A stretch of DNA of 64,000 nt from QVMG01 sp032073245 (GCA_032073245.1 DAMANX010000001.1:210407-274406), one strand, 5' to 3'. Shown: positions 49,925-60,310, numbered from the stretch's first letter. Notes: generated from the sequence alone by a model not told the origin. Numbers and translations: made by a program.

Positions 49925-52261
49925 ATGAAACAGTGGCTATATAGTATCAGGTATTTACTGAAAAATAAAGGGAGTAATACAATTAAAGTAGTTTCTCTTA
50001 CATTGGGTCTGGTAGTCGCCCTTGTTCTTTTCTCGCAAGTGGCATTTGATATGTCTTATGATAATTTCTATCCGGATAAAGAACGCATATATAGTATTAC
50101 ATGTAAATGGAATTTAAATGGAAAAGAAGATAATGACGAAGGACGAATTATAAATGCACCTTTTGCACCTACAATGAGTCAGGAAATCCCTGAAGTGGAA
50201 TCTGGTACTGTAATGACCGGATGGGTCGGGGATGTGGAATATATAATCGATGATAAGAAAATATCCGCGAAACGGATGATTGCCGATTCATTGTTCTTCC
50301 AGACTTTTGGATTACCTATTATTGCAGGCAACCTGTCAGATATGGGTAAACCGTTTCATGCCTTTGTTTCAGAGACCTTTGCTCAAAGAGCTTTTGGTGA
50401 TCAAGATCCATTAGGAAAACGATTAGCCGAAGGAGATAATGTTTTTACAATAGCAGGCATATTTAAGGATGTTCCTAAGAATTCACATCTGCAGATGGAT
50501 ATGGTTGCCACCTTTAAAACAATGTATGAATGGGGTGCACGCCCCGGTTGGCAAAACAATGATGCTTACCTTGGATATGTGAAACTAAGAGAAGGAGCAG
50601 ACCCAAGGCAGGTAGAAGCAAAAATTCCCGAAATGATGGCACGCCACTTCGATTTAGAAGCAGAAATTCAAAAAGGCATTGTTCGTCAGTATTTCCTCCG
50701 TCCTATGACTGACATTCATACTAAAGACCCGGAAGTGCGCCGCACAAGCCTGATTCTTAGCCTACTTGCTTTTGCTCTTTTATTTGCATCAGCCATGAAC
50801 TATGTATTACTATCTGTTTCAAGTCTTCCCAAAAGGGCTAAATCCATTGGAGTATATAAATGTAACGGGGCCACCAATAAAAATGTCTTCAATATTTTTG
50901 TGTATGAAACCATTATTCTTATAATAGTATCGCTTATTTTATCGATGCTGATTATTTTGGCTTCCCGCGGATTTATTGAAACATTAATAAAGTCTGACCT
51001 CTCTGCTGTTTTTGCTCCTGCTAACCTGTGGGTGGCAGGATTTGTCTTATTGATCTTATTCTTCACCACCGGTATTCTTCCTTCGCGCATATTATCTACA
51101 ATTCCTGTTACGCAGGTTTTCCGTTCTTATGCAGACAGCAAAAAGAAATGGAAGAGTGGATTGCTATTTGTACAATTCGTTGGTATATCTTTCATGATAT
51201 CCCTTCTGGTCATTATTATGACTCAATATCACATGATCCTAAATAAAGATATGGGATATGATACTGTGCGAATCGTTAGAGCTAGCTCTCTGGGCGAAAT
51301 GACGACTGAGCAATTAGAAACAGCTAAAGGTGAGCTTTTACGTCTCCCTTATGTTGAATCAGTGTCTCTTGCTACCGATACACCTTTGAGTGGATTAAAC
51401 GGAAGTCCGGTTGTGGATACGGAAACGAAAGAAAATCTTTTTATCGGACGCTTTTTACTAGCCGATGCAGACTATGCTCAGACTTATAATATTCCCCTCT
51501 CAGAAGGTAGTACTTTCAGGGGATCAACCTCCGAAAAAATAAATGAAGTTATTGTAAATGAAACTTTGGTTAGAATGTTAGGCACTGAAAATCCGATAGG
51601 CAAACAATTCGATTATTTAAATAAAACATGGACAATTTGTGGAGTCATGAAGGATTATCAATCGGGATCTGTCTATAACGAGGTATTCCCAATCGTCTTA
51701 TTACCTTTACATGCATACGGTTGGCGGCCGGATTTGGTAGTCCGGTTAACAACTTCTCCTACAAAAGATGTTATAGAAACATTGTCTGCCCAATTAAAAA
51801 ATTATACTAAAAATGAAGAGAGTACTTTTTTCTCTTTCCAACAAGAATATAAGAATTATTACCGTGATGCCCGCTTATTCCGTGATTCCGTGATCGTAGC
51901 ATCTATTATCATGTTAATGATATCATTACTTGGATTATTCGGTTTTGTTGAAGATGAAATTATGCGCCGTACTAAAGAGATAGCTATTCGGAAAGTCAAT
52001 GGCGCATTAGTACTTGATGTATTACGATTGCTGGCCAAAGGAATTACCTATATTGCATTACCGGCTATCGTGTTTGGTATCTTAATTTCATTTATTGTTG
52101 GTTCTGAATGGTTACAGCAATTTGCATTAAAAATTCCATTGCATCTAACTTTATTCCTTTTAAGCGGCATTGCAATCTTTGCTATTACACAATTCTGTGT
52201 GATTGCCCGCTCCATGCCGGTAGCCCTATCAAATCCGGTAAATTTTCTGAAGATGGAATAG
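49925..52261 (+). CDS. ABC-transporter permease of the MacB/FtsX type, without ATPase neighbour
   Basis: A 778-residue protein from the ATG at 49925 (MKQWLYSIRYLLKNKGSNTI); the frame opens at 49892. Layout: TM1 (VVSLTLGLVVALVLFSQVAF), large periplasmic MacB-PCD domain with DKERIYSITCKW, three helices of an FtsX domain near 285-400 (ILSLLAFALLFASAMNYVLL ...), a second TM and periplasmic domain (about 420-650), and a second FtsX domain at the C-terminus, with the coupling-type sequence RRTKEIAIRKVNGALVLDVL. Twinned FtsX domains are usual in Bacteroidota. No ATPase gene lies here, so it must pair with one elsewhere. Confidence 0.85.
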   Translation: MKQWLYSIRYLLKNKGSNTIKVVSLTLGLVVALVLFSQVAFDMSYDNFYPDKERIYSITCKWNLNGKEDNDEGRIINAPFAPTMSQEIPEVESGTVMTGWVGDVEYIIDDKKISAKRMIADSLFFQTFGLPIIAGNLSDMGKPFHAFVSETFAQRAFGDQDPLGKRLAEGDNVFTIAGIFKDVPKNSHLQMDMVATFKTMYEWGARPGWQNNDAYLGYVKLREGADPRQVEAKIPEMMARHFDLEAEIQKGIVRQYFLRPMTDIHTKDPEVRRTSLILSLLAFALLFASAMNYVLLSVSSLPKRAKSIGVYKCNGATNKNVFNIFVYETIILIIVSLILSMLIILASRGFIETLIKSDLSAVFAPANLWVAGFVLLILFFTTGILPSRILSTIPVTQVFRSYADSKKKWKSGLLFVQFVGISFMISLLVIIMTQYHMILNKDMGYDTVRIVRASSLGEMTTEQLETAKGELLRLPYVESVSLATDTPLSGLNGSPVVDTETKENLFIGRFLLADADYAQTYNIPLSEGSTFRGSTSEKINEVIVNETLVRMLGTENPIGKQFDYLNKTWTICGVMKDYQSGSVYNEVFPIVLLPLHAYGWRPDLVVRLTTSPTKDVIETLSAQLKNYTKNEESTFFSFQQEYKNYYRDARLFRDSVIVASIIMLMISLLGLFGFVEDEIMRRTKEIAIRKVNGALVLDVLRLLAKGITYIALPAIVFGILISFIVGSEWLQQFALKIPLHLTLFLLSGIAIFAITQFCVIARSMPVALSNPVNFLKME

Positions 52262-52323
52262 GGTTTTGATATTGATCATATCAAATTTGCATAAAAACAA
52301 AATCAGTTTAGAAGGATAAAGTT

Positions 52324-52331
52324 TATATTTG
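52324..52331 (+). promoter_or_regulatory. -7 box of the esterase/fucosidase operon
   Basis: TATATTTG, 30 bp before the ATG at 52362. Confidence 0.5.
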
Positions 52332-52361
52332 TGATCTATTAAGTAACAGATATATAAATAT

Positions 52362-54119
52362 ATGAACAAACTCAACCTAAACAGATTTAGGAACATCGCC
52401 TTTATTTTTATTCTTTGCTTAACTTCATTCTCTGTTCAAGCACAATTGTTATGGCGGAATCCATTAGAATCCTGCTTTCCGGTAATTCAAAACCAAGGAT
52501 GGACAGATGAAATAGGGACTTCTTATGTAAGACTTCCTGATCGAGCCAAAGATAAAGTCCGCGATGCAGTATGGAATTTATCACGGAATTCGGCAGGACT
52601 CTCTATTCACTTTTATTCTAATGCGCCAGAGATAAGCATTCGTTATGGTGTATCTGGTGCATTCAGCATGCCACACATGCCGGCAATGGGTGTTTCAGGT
52701 ATAGATTTATACAGCATTGATAGTGATGGTAAATGGAACTTTTGTGCCGGTAATTATTCTTTTGGTGATACGATTCAATTTACCTTTAAAAATCTGGGAA
52801 AAGATATATATCATGACCGGGGATATGAGTACCGGCTTTTTCTTCCGCTTTACAACAGCGTAAAATGGATGGAGATAGGAACAACCAGTAATTCCGAACT
52901 GACATTTATTCCCCAATCACTTGAAAAGCCCATTGTGCTTTACGGCACATCCATTGCTCACGGGGCATGCGCTTCCCGTCCGGCTATGTCATGGGGGAAT
53001 ATTTTGCATCGTAAACTGGACTATCCTTTAATAAACCTGGGGTTTTCGGGAAATGGACGTCTGGAAAAAGAAGTATTAAATTTTATAAACGAGATTGATG
53101 CACGCCTGTTTATTTTAGATTGCCTTCCTAATTTAACTAACAGAGAAGAAGAGGAAGTATATACTTTAACAGTGGAAGCCGTGAAACAAATACGTAGGCA
53201 ACACTCCACTCCCATCCTATTGATTGAACATATAGGTTATAGCAATGCACAAACAGATAGTGTCAAATACAAAGAATATAGCAAAGTAAACAGGGCTTAC
53301 AAAAAAGCATACGAAACCTTGATATTTGAAAATACAGGCGAACTCTATTATCTGACACGTGAAGAACTGGCAATTCCAGCTGACGGTTGGGTCGATAACA
53401 TACACCCCACTGATCTTGGCATGCAGGCGCAGGCTAATGCGGTAGAAAAAAAGGTTAGAAATATTTTGAAAATACCCGTTGGAGATAAAATAGTGACTAC
53501 TCCCGTTACTCAACGCCGTGAACCGGGTAACTACGAATGGAGAAGACGCCATAAGGAAATACTTACTACAAACAAGACAAATCCTCCCCGTTCTGTTATA
53601 TTCGGTAACTCAATCACCCACTTCTGGGGAGGCGAAACTACAGGTCCACAAAAAAGAGGAGCCGATAGTTGGGATAAATTTATGGAAGTGAAAGGATTCC
53701 GCAATATGGGATATGGTTGGGATAAAATAGAAAATGTTTTGTGGCGTATTTATCATGATGAACTGGATGGATATATAGCGGAGAATATTGTGGTTATGAT
53801 TGGTACAAATAATCTTGGAGATACGGATAGCAAAAATATTGTAGAAGGGATTAACTTTCTTATGACTGCAATTCGGGAACGTCAACCGGATGCTATTCTG
53901 AAAGTTTCCGGCATACTTCCGCGACGTAACCAGGAAACATTAGTTAACTCTATAAATTCTAAGATTAAGGAAATGTCGACCAATGAAGGATATCAATTCT
54001 GCAATCCGGGAATAAAGTTATTACAGGATAACGGAACTATCAATGAATCATTATTCAGTGACGGGCTTCATCCCAATGAAAAGGGATACCGGTTAATCGC
54101 AGAAGAAATCGCCCGTTAA
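52362..54119 (+). CDS. Exported protein with two SGNH/GDSL esterase domains
   Basis: A 585-residue protein: signal peptide (IAFIFILCLTSFSVQA, then QLLW), an N-terminal jelly-roll-like domain (about 30-185), then an SGNH domain with S197 in VLYGTSIAHGA and D345-N-I-H348, and a second SGNH domain with S417 in VIFGNSITHFWGG, VVMIGTNN and D567-G-L-H570. Both catalytic sets are complete. Such domains deacetylate or de-esterify glycans. It heads an operon with a second esterase protein and a GH95 fucosidase, so it probably strips acyl groups from a fucosylated polysaccharide in the periplasm. Confidence 0.85.
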   Translation: MNKLNLNRFRNIAFIFILCLTSFSVQAQLLWRNPLESCFPVIQNQGWTDEIGTSYVRLPDRAKDKVRDAVWNLSRNSAGLSIHFYSNAPEISIRYGVSGAFSMPHMPAMGVSGIDLYSIDSDGKWNFCAGNYSFGDTIQFTFKNLGKDIYHDRGYEYRLFLPLYNSVKWMEIGTTSNSELTFIPQSLEKPIVLYGTSIAHGACASRPAMSWGNILHRKLDYPLINLGFSGNGRLEKEVLNFINEIDARLFILDCLPNLTNREEEEVYTLTVEAVKQIRRQHSTPILLIEHIGYSNAQTDSVKYKEYSKVNRAYKKAYETLIFENTGELYYLTREELAIPADGWVDNIHPTDLGMQAQANAVEKKVRNILKIPVGDKIVTTPVTQRREPGNYEWRRRHKEILTTNKTNPPRSVIFGNSITHFWGGETTGPQKRGADSWDKFMEVKGFRNMGYGWDKIENVLWRIYHDELDGYIAENIVVMIGTNNLGDTDSKNIVEGINFLMTAIRERQPDAILKVSGILPRRNQETLVNSINSKIKEMSTNEGYQFCNPGIKLLQDNGTINESLFSDGLHPNEKGYRLIAEEIAR

Positions 54120-54152
54120 TAAAAACATTTAACATATAAAGAATTTGACAAT

Positions 54153-56255
54153 ATGAAATATATAAACTTAACCCTTGTTATTTTTTTCCTGATTTGTTTC
54201 AATTCTATTTATGCAGAAAATCCGATAAAGATTGCTTGCGTCGGCAACAGTATAACTTTTGGAGCAACCATACAGAACCGGGAGTTAAATAGTTATCCGG
54301 CTCAATTACAAGCTTATCTTGGGGAGGGTTTCGAAGTGAGAAACTTTGGGGTATCAGCAACTTCTTTATTAAACAAGGGTAATTCGCCATATAAAAACAA
54401 AGAAAAATATAAAGAATCTCTGGATTATATGCCAGATATCGTTTTCATTAAGCTAGGGACTAATGACTCTAAACCGCAAAACCGTGTTTATCTTGACGAT
54501 TTCAAGAAAGATTATCTGGAATTGATTGAATCATACCGGAATTTACCTTCCAAACCCCGTGTAGTGCTACTCACTCCTGTGCGATGTTTTATTCCGGGAA
54601 GCGACGGTATATGCGATAGTGTAATTCAGAATCATATTGCTCCTGTCATTAAAGAATTGGCTTATGAACAAGATCTGGATCTTATTAATTTGTATTATTT
54701 GTTTGGTGACAAACATGAATCCTATTTAATGCCCGATCAAATACATCCATCCTCTATTGGTGCCGGAAGAATCGCTGCTAAACTATACGATTATATAAAT
54801 ACCAACACTTCTACAAAAAAAGACGATATTATTTCAAATTTTTCATTGAAACCTACAGGAGAATTTAACTTTCATGGTTTCAAAGGATATACATATAACA
54901 ATAATGGAATAGAATATAAGATTGTGAAACCTCACCAGGTAGCAACAGGTAATCCGTGGATTTGGAGAGCTCGCTTCTGGGGACATGAACCACAAACCGA
55001 CATATCTCTTTTAGAAAAAGGGTTTCACCTAACCTTTTGTGATGTAAGCGATCTTTATGGTGCAGATAAGGCTGTTAAGCGCTGGGATTCTTTCTATCAA
55101 TTGGCAATAGAAGCCGGACTGAATAAAAAAGCTGTACTGGAGGGAATGAGTAGAGGCGGATTAATTATATACAATTGGGCGGCAAAAAATCCGGAGAAAG
55201 TAGCCTGTATATATGCAGATGCACCTGTATTGGATATAAAAAGCTGGCCGGTTGGTAAATCAGAGAAGGATACCAAGCAACTTCTGAAAGCCTATGATTT
55301 CAAATCACAGGAAGAAGCTTTGAAATGGACAAATAATCCGGTCGATCACGCAGAAATTCTGGCAAAAGCCGGGTTTCCGATGCTTCATGTAGTGGGAGAT
55401 GATGACATAGTTGTTCCCGTAACCGACAACACAGAACTTTTTGCTTCCCGGTTAGACAAACAAGGTTATACACTTGAAATCATCCATAAGCCTGGTATCG
55501 GACATCATCCACACTCATTGCCCAATCCTGAACCTATCGTCCGGTTTATACTGAAATCTACCGGTCATGCAGAAAACATGTGCATCCATCCTATTCCGGG
55601 AAACGAATTCCGGTCTGCTGCCGGATGGCAAGAAGGTGAAGACTGGCATTCTGTTGCTAAAGACATTACTGCAACATTAGCTGAGAAAGAAGTGAAATTA
55701 CTTATGCTGGGCAACTCCATCACACAAGGCCTGGGAGGCGACAGGAAAGCGGTAAAATCTAAATCAGGGAAAGAGGCATTGGATAAAGCTATAGGTGTAG
55801 GTGTCTGGCAATCGGCCGGTATATCGGGCGACCGTACACAACATTTACTGTGGAGATTGCAAAACGGGAACTATAATATATGCAAACCTAAATATGCTAT
55901 AATTACAATTGGTATTAATAATGTATCCGGAGGGGATGAACCTTTGGATATTGCCGAAGGAATAAAAACCGTTGCAAAAGAAGCAAAAAAACAATTACCC
56001 ACGACACAAATCATTGTATTGGGTGTTTTGCCGGCAGGCAAAGAGAAAGATAACGTTAAACGGATTCAATGCAATAAAATACATGAGATCTTAGCGGCTT
56101 CAGAATGGGGTGAAATACGATATATAAATCCTTCTGATTGGTTTGTACATCCGGATGGAAGTTTGAAAACCGAATTATATGGACGCGATTTTCTTCACTT
56201 AAGTAAAAAAGGGTATGAAGAATGGAGTGAGAAAATTGCAGAATTAATAAATTAA
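54153..56255 (+). CDS. Exported three-domain SGNH - alpha/beta hydrolase - SGNH protein
   Basis: A 700-residue protein: signal peptide (LTLVIFFLICFNSIYA, then ENPI); SGNH domain 1 with S33 in IACVGNSITFG and D195-Q-I-H198; an alpha/beta-hydrolase domain (about 235-465) with the nucleophile S333 in LEGMSRGGLI, and GDDDIVVP and HKPGIGHHPHS supplying acid and histidine; SGNH domain 2 with S522 in LMLGNSITQGLGG, IITIGINNVSGGD and D679-F-L-H682. All three active sites look complete. A single chain with three esterase modules is unusual and suggests processing of a heavily acylated glycan. Confidence 0.85.
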   Translation: MKYINLTLVIFFLICFNSIYAENPIKIACVGNSITFGATIQNRELNSYPAQLQAYLGEGFEVRNFGVSATSLLNKGNSPYKNKEKYKESLDYMPDIVFIKLGTNDSKPQNRVYLDDFKKDYLELIESYRNLPSKPRVVLLTPVRCFIPGSDGICDSVIQNHIAPVIKELAYEQDLDLINLYYLFGDKHESYLMPDQIHPSSIGAGRIAAKLYDYINTNTSTKKDDIISNFSLKPTGEFNFHGFKGYTYNNNGIEYKIVKPHQVATGNPWIWRARFWGHEPQTDISLLEKGFHLTFCDVSDLYGADKAVKRWDSFYQLAIEAGLNKKAVLEGMSRGGLIIYNWAAKNPEKVACIYADAPVLDIKSWPVGKSEKDTKQLLKAYDFKSQEEALKWTNNPVDHAEILAKAGFPMLHVVGDDDIVVPVTDNTELFASRLDKQGYTLEIIHKPGIGHHPHSLPNPEPIVRFILKSTGHAENMCIHPIPGNEFRSAAGWQEGEDWHSVAKDITATLAEKEVKLLMLGNSITQGLGGDRKAVKSKSGKEALDKAIGVGVWQSAGISGDRTQHLLWRLQNGNYNICKPKYAIITIGINNVSGGDEPLDIAEGIKTVAKEAKKQLPTTQIIVLGVLPAGKEKDNVKRIQCNKIHEILAASEWGEIRYINPSDWFVHPDGSLKTELYGRDFLHLSKKGYEEWSEKIAELIN

Positions 56256-56279
56256 GATTATCAAAGATATAAATATAGT

Positions 56280-58823
56280 ATGAAAGTAATTTTATCATTT
56301 CTCACATTAATCTTCCTATTATTAGGATGTCAGCCCCAGAAAATAGAAAAAGAAGATTTACGGCTTTGGTATAACCAACCGGCTAATAATTGGAATGAAG
56401 CACTTCCCATTGGAAATGGACATTCTGGAGCTATGGTTTTCGGAGGAACGGATAAAGAACAACTTTCCTTAAATGAAAACACTCTTTATAGCGGTGAACC
56501 TTCTGTCGTCTTTAAAGATATTAAGATCACTCCTGAACAGCTTAACAAAGTAGTTAACCTTTTAAAAGATAAAAAATACCTGGAGGCAAATGAGATTGTC
56601 GCTAAACATTGGCTTGGACGTTTACATCAATATTATCAACCATTTGGAGACCTTTATATAGAAAACAATAAAAAGGGAGAAATTTGCGGTTATAAGCGGG
56701 AGTTAAATATCTCTGAATCTGTTGTCACCACAGAATTCAAACAGGGTGAAGCTAATATCAAAAGAGAAGTATTTGCTTCAAATCCTGACAATCTAATCAT
56801 TGTACACCTGACAAGTGATGTAAAAGACGGACTGGATATATCCCTTAATTTCACATCTCCACATCCTACCGCCCAACAAAGTGTTGCAGATGGTCATCTG
56901 ATCTTAAAAGGGAAAGCCCCGGGATATGTGGAACGCAGAACTTTTGAGCAAATAGAAGGATGGGGAGATGAATATAAACACCCTGAACTTTATGATAAAA
57001 ACGGTAAGCGTAAGTTTGATAAAAGGGTATTATATGGAGAAGATATTGATAATAAAGGGATGCTATTTGAAGCACGTGTGAAACCCATACTACCCCATAA
57101 AGGAGAAATTGATTTTACACCCAAAGGCATACATATATATAAAACAGATGAAGTTTATTTTCTAATAGCTCTGGCAACTAGCTATAATGGTTTTGATAAA
57201 AGTCCGAGCCGGGAGGGGGTCGACCCATCTGCTAAGACATTTGAACTTCTAGAAAATACTAAATCCAATTATTCTACTCTAAAAAACAGACACATTGAAG
57301 ATTACAGAAATTTATTTGACAGAGTATCTCTGGCTCTGGTATCAGATAAAGAACAAAGAAGCCTACCTACGGATGAACGTATTATGCGCTTTGCTGAAAA
57401 ACCGGATCCTGATTTAGCCGCTCTGTTATTTCAATATGGCCGTTATCTAATGATCAGTGGTTCACGTCCAGGAGGTCAACCATTAAACTTACAGGGAATG
57501 TGGAACATAGAGATCGTTCCCCCCTGGAATAGCGGTTATACTCAAAATATTAATGCTCAAATGAATTACTGGCCTGCAGAAGTAACCAATCTATCTGAAT
57601 GTCATGAACCTTTGTTTCGCCTCATAAAAGAATTATCTGTTACAGGAACAGAAACGGCAAAAAAAATGTACAATCGCCGTGGTTGGGTTGCTCATCACAA
57701 TACTTCTTTATGGCGGGAGCCGGTTCCAAACGATAATGTTCCGACTGCCTCTTTCTGGCCTATGGCCCAGGGATGGTATGGTAGCCATCTTTGGGAACAT
57801 TTTCTCTATACAAATGATACTACTTTTCTCAGGAATGAGGCATACCCTATTATCAAAGGTGCTGCTGAATTCTTTGCCGACTGGTTGGTAAACGATGGCA
57901 AAGGTTATTTAGTAACCCCTGCAGGTATTTCTCCGGAAAATGCATTTTATGATCCCAATGGAAAGTCAGCCGCATTAAGTATGGGGCCGACAATGGATAT
58001 GGCAATCATTAAAGAAACTTTTATCCGTACGATTCAAGCCTCTGAAGTTTTGATGCTTGATTCAGAACTACGTAATGAGCTTCAGGTAAAATATAATCAG
58101 TTGTTACCCTACCGCATCGGAGAAAAAGGCCAGCTTCAGGAATGGATGTATGATTTTAAAGAAGTTGATTCTAAGCACCGTCATTTATCTCATCTATATG
58201 GCTTTTATCCGGGTGATCAAATCACACCTGATAAAACCGCGGAGCTTTTTAAAGCGGTAGAACAAACACTTCTATTACGTGGCGACGAAGCAACCGGTTG
58301 GTCGATGGGGTGGAAAATTAATTTATGGGCACGTATGCTTGACGGCAATCATGCATATAAAATCATTGCTAATTTTTTCAATCCGGTTGACTTTGGGAAG
58401 GGAAGAAAAGGAGGAGGATTATATAGGAATATGTTTGATGCCCATCCTCCATTTCAGATTGATGGAAATTTTGGATATACCGCAGGAATAGCAGAAATGT
58501 TAATGCAAAGCCATGCAGGATTTATCCATCTACTACCTGCACTACCTGATGTGTGGGCGGAGGGCAAAATTGATGGCCTTAAAACGAGAGGTAATTTTGA
58601 ATTGCAGTCAATGGAGTGGTCAGAAGGAGTATTACGTAAAGCAGAAATCATATCGCATTCAGGTAATTCATGTCACCTACGAACATCTATTCCTTTTGAA
58701 ATAAAATCTGGTAATAATTTTCTCTTATCCTCTCAACCTATCCAGGTGAATGGTAAAACTTATTATGAGGCTCACTTTGACACTCTAAAAGAGGAAATAT
58801 ATTTGTTATTTGCAAAACCGTGA
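56280..58823 (+). CDS. Glycoside hydrolase family 95 (alpha-L-fucosidase or alpha-L-galactosidase), lipoprotein
   Basis: An 847-residue GH95 enzyme with a lipoprotein signal (FLTLIFLLLGC, C17). Domains: N-terminal beta-sandwich (about 25-290: LPIGNGHSGAMVFGGTDKEQ), (alpha/alpha)6 barrel with YTQNINAQMNYWPAEVTNLS (the N-I-N-x-x-M-N-Y-W-P hallmark), the SPEN acid region in TPAGISPENAFYDP, HRHLSHLYGFYPGDQI, and a C-terminal domain with LLPALPDVWAEGKIDGLKTR. An inverting enzyme releasing alpha-1,2-linked L-fucose or L-galactose. Third gene of the operon; lipid-anchored, so probably periplasmic or at the surface. Confidence 0.93.
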   Translation: MKVILSFLTLIFLLLGCQPQKIEKEDLRLWYNQPANNWNEALPIGNGHSGAMVFGGTDKEQLSLNENTLYSGEPSVVFKDIKITPEQLNKVVNLLKDKKYLEANEIVAKHWLGRLHQYYQPFGDLYIENNKKGEICGYKRELNISESVVTTEFKQGEANIKREVFASNPDNLIIVHLTSDVKDGLDISLNFTSPHPTAQQSVADGHLILKGKAPGYVERRTFEQIEGWGDEYKHPELYDKNGKRKFDKRVLYGEDIDNKGMLFEARVKPILPHKGEIDFTPKGIHIYKTDEVYFLIALATSYNGFDKSPSREGVDPSAKTFELLENTKSNYSTLKNRHIEDYRNLFDRVSLALVSDKEQRSLPTDERIMRFAEKPDPDLAALLFQYGRYLMISGSRPGGQPLNLQGMWNIEIVPPWNSGYTQNINAQMNYWPAEVTNLSECHEPLFRLIKELSVTGTETAKKMYNRRGWVAHHNTSLWREPVPNDNVPTASFWPMAQGWYGSHLWEHFLYTNDTTFLRNEAYPIIKGAAEFFADWLVNDGKGYLVTPAGISPENAFYDPNGKSAALSMGPTMDMAIIKETFIRTIQASEVLMLDSELRNELQVKYNQLLPYRIGEKGQLQEWMYDFKEVDSKHRHLSHLYGFYPGDQITPDKTAELFKAVEQTLLLRGDEATGWSMGWKINLWARMLDGNHAYKIIANFFNPVDFGKGRKGGGLYRNMFDAHPPFQIDGNFGYTAGIAEMLMQSHAGFIHLLPALPDVWAEGKIDGLKTRGNFELQSMEWSEGVLRKAEIISHSGNSCHLRTSIPFEIKSGNNFLLSSQPIQVNGKTYYEAHFDTLKEEIYLLFAKP

Positions 58824-59050
58824 ATTAACTAATAACTGATTTTCTAACGATTAACAATTAATGGCCCTAAGCGTTCATAAAGAATTGAATATAATTTAAA
58901 AAAATGATCAAAATGTTCTCCATTAATCGTTAATCATTAAACATTAATCGTTGTGTCTCATTTCATCCCTCCTATAACCTATTTCATACAATCAGTCTAC
59001 TATTTGATAAAGTACCCATAAATTCATTATACCTTCTATTGGGAAAGCTT
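58824..59050. other. Gap with imperfect inverted repeats of ATTAATCGTTAA type
   Basis: TAACGATTAACAATTAATGG near 58847 and CCATTAATCGTTAATCATT near 58921 are largely complementary. This lies after the GH95 gene and could end its transcript. Similar TTAACGATTAACG text occurs at 27630-27690. Confidence 0.4.
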
Positions 59051-59058
59051 TATCTTTG
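59051..59058 (+). promoter_or_regulatory. -7 box of the LytTR/phosphodiester glycosidase operon
   Basis: TATCTTTG, 20 bp before the ATG at 59079. Confidence 0.55.
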
Positions 59059-59078
59059 TGATACTTAAATAACACAGA

Positions 59079-59462
59079 ATGTCAAAGTATCTGGTTTTAA
59101 TAAATAGCAATGAAGTAGTTCGGGTTTCACCGGATCGGATTGTGTATATTTTGTCAGATGGGAATTACTCCACGATGACTCTTGTAGACAAAGAAGAGCA
59201 TTTGTTTACAATTAACCTGGCTTCTTTCGAAAAAATTATAGAACAGCAGCTGGGTACAGATGCACAAACATTCATTCGTTTAGGGAAAAGCCTTATCATT
59301 AATGGCAAGTATATTTATTATGTAAACGTTTCCAAACAACAGATAATTCTTTCAGATGGCAGCTTTCCAAATAAGTTTACTCTTTCAGCATCCAAAGAAG
59401 CATTGAAAGCCTTGAAAACCGTCTTAGAAAACAGTATAAAAAGCAGGAGGATCGGAATATGA
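59079..59462 (+). CDS. Stand-alone LytTR DNA-binding protein
   Basis: A 127-residue protein consisting only of a LytTR domain: VVRVSPDRIVYILSDGNYST, then FTINLASFEKIIEQQLGT and FIRLGKSLIINGKYIYYVNV fit the ten-strand LytTR fold that binds direct repeats. There is no receiver or membrane domain. Its stop overlaps the start of the next gene (ATGA, 59459-59462), and a strong Shine-Dalgarno AGGAGG (59445-59450) lies before that start, rare in this phylum, which suggests tight coexpression. Possibly autoregulates its own operon. Confidence 0.8.
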   Translation: MSKYLVLINSNEVVRVSPDRIVYILSDGNYSTMTLVDKEEHLFTINLASFEKIIEQQLGTDAQTFIRLGKSLIINGKYIYYVNVSKQQIILSDGSFPNKFTLSASKEALKALKTVLENSIKSRRIGI

Positions 59463-60310
59463 TGATAAATAATGAAAAAGAAAATGAAGTCTATATCCTA
59501 GGGTCCGAACAAAATCCTCAAGAAGGAAAAAAGAAAAGCTGGAAAATATGGGGTACTTCTATTATCGTATTGATCATAATATTGATAGGCAGTATTATAC
59601 TTTTTTCTTCCAAGGAACAAATACCAGAATACTATTTTGAACCCGAAGAAAAAGCAGAACCAAGCATATCTGTCGCAACGATCGACAACGTAGAAGAAAG
59701 TTCTTATATCGATCTATCTGAAGAAAAAGTAAATGATATTCCACTCCTAATATATACACCTCGAAATGCCAGTATGTCATTAATGGTAGGAATGCCTGAT
59801 CAATCAGATTCAACAATTATTTTTTCCGCCATGGCTGCTGATATTCGAAAAGATAACCAACAAATAGTAGGAGACTTTGTTCTTTCTGGTGAACGTCTGG
59901 CACGTGGAGTAGCCAAGAAAGGATTTGCTGCCATTGAAGAAAACAAAGTAACCTTGGGTGTAGGAGAATCGACTCCCTTATTACAACAGATGATAGAGAA
60001 TAACGGTTCTTTCTTCCGACAGTATCCACTTGTTCATCAAGGAGAATTGGTTGAGAACAAGCTTAAAAATAAATCTATCCGCCGTGCACTTGCTATTCGT
60101 GATAAACAGGTAATTATGGTGGAAACAAAAGAGAGAGAATCATTTCATGACTTTTCGCAAGCTTTGATTGACATAGGAATATCCGATGCTATCTATCTTG
60201 TCGGAGGTGATGCTTACGGATGGTACCGTAATAATGAGCTTGTTTTGCAAGAGTTCGGAAAGCAACTCGAAGTGATTCCTGAAAATATATCCTATATTAT
60301 CTGGAGATAA
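59459..60310 (+). CDS. Membrane-anchored phosphodiester glycosidase-like (NAGPA/DUF2233) protein
   Basis: A 283-residue protein with one transmembrane helix (about 28-50: WKIWGTSIIVLIIILIGSII) after a charged cytoplasmic N-terminus, so the enzyme domain faces outward. The C-terminal two-thirds (about 95-283) has the NAGPA pattern: MSAMAADIRKDNQQIVGDFV-type strand with D/N, VLSGERLARGVAKKGFAAIE, RRALAIRDKQVIMVETKERE and SDAIYLVGGDAYGWYRNNEL. NAGPA domains cleave phosphodiester-linked sugars, as in teichoic-acid or exopolysaccharide metabolism. Translationally coupled to the LytTR gene. Confidence 0.75.
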   Translation: MMINNEKENEVYILGSEQNPQEGKKKSWKIWGTSIIVLIIILIGSIILFSSKEQIPEYYFEPEEKAEPSISVATIDNVEESSYIDLSEEKVNDIPLLIYTPRNASMSLMVGMPDQSDSTIIFSAMAADIRKDNQQIVGDFVLSGERLARGVAKKGFAAIEENKVTLGVGESTPLLQQMIENNGSFFRQYPLVHQGELVENKLKNKSIRRALAIRDKQVIMVETKERESFHDFSQALIDIGISDAIYLVGGDAYGWYRNNELVLQEFGKQLEVIPENISYIIWR

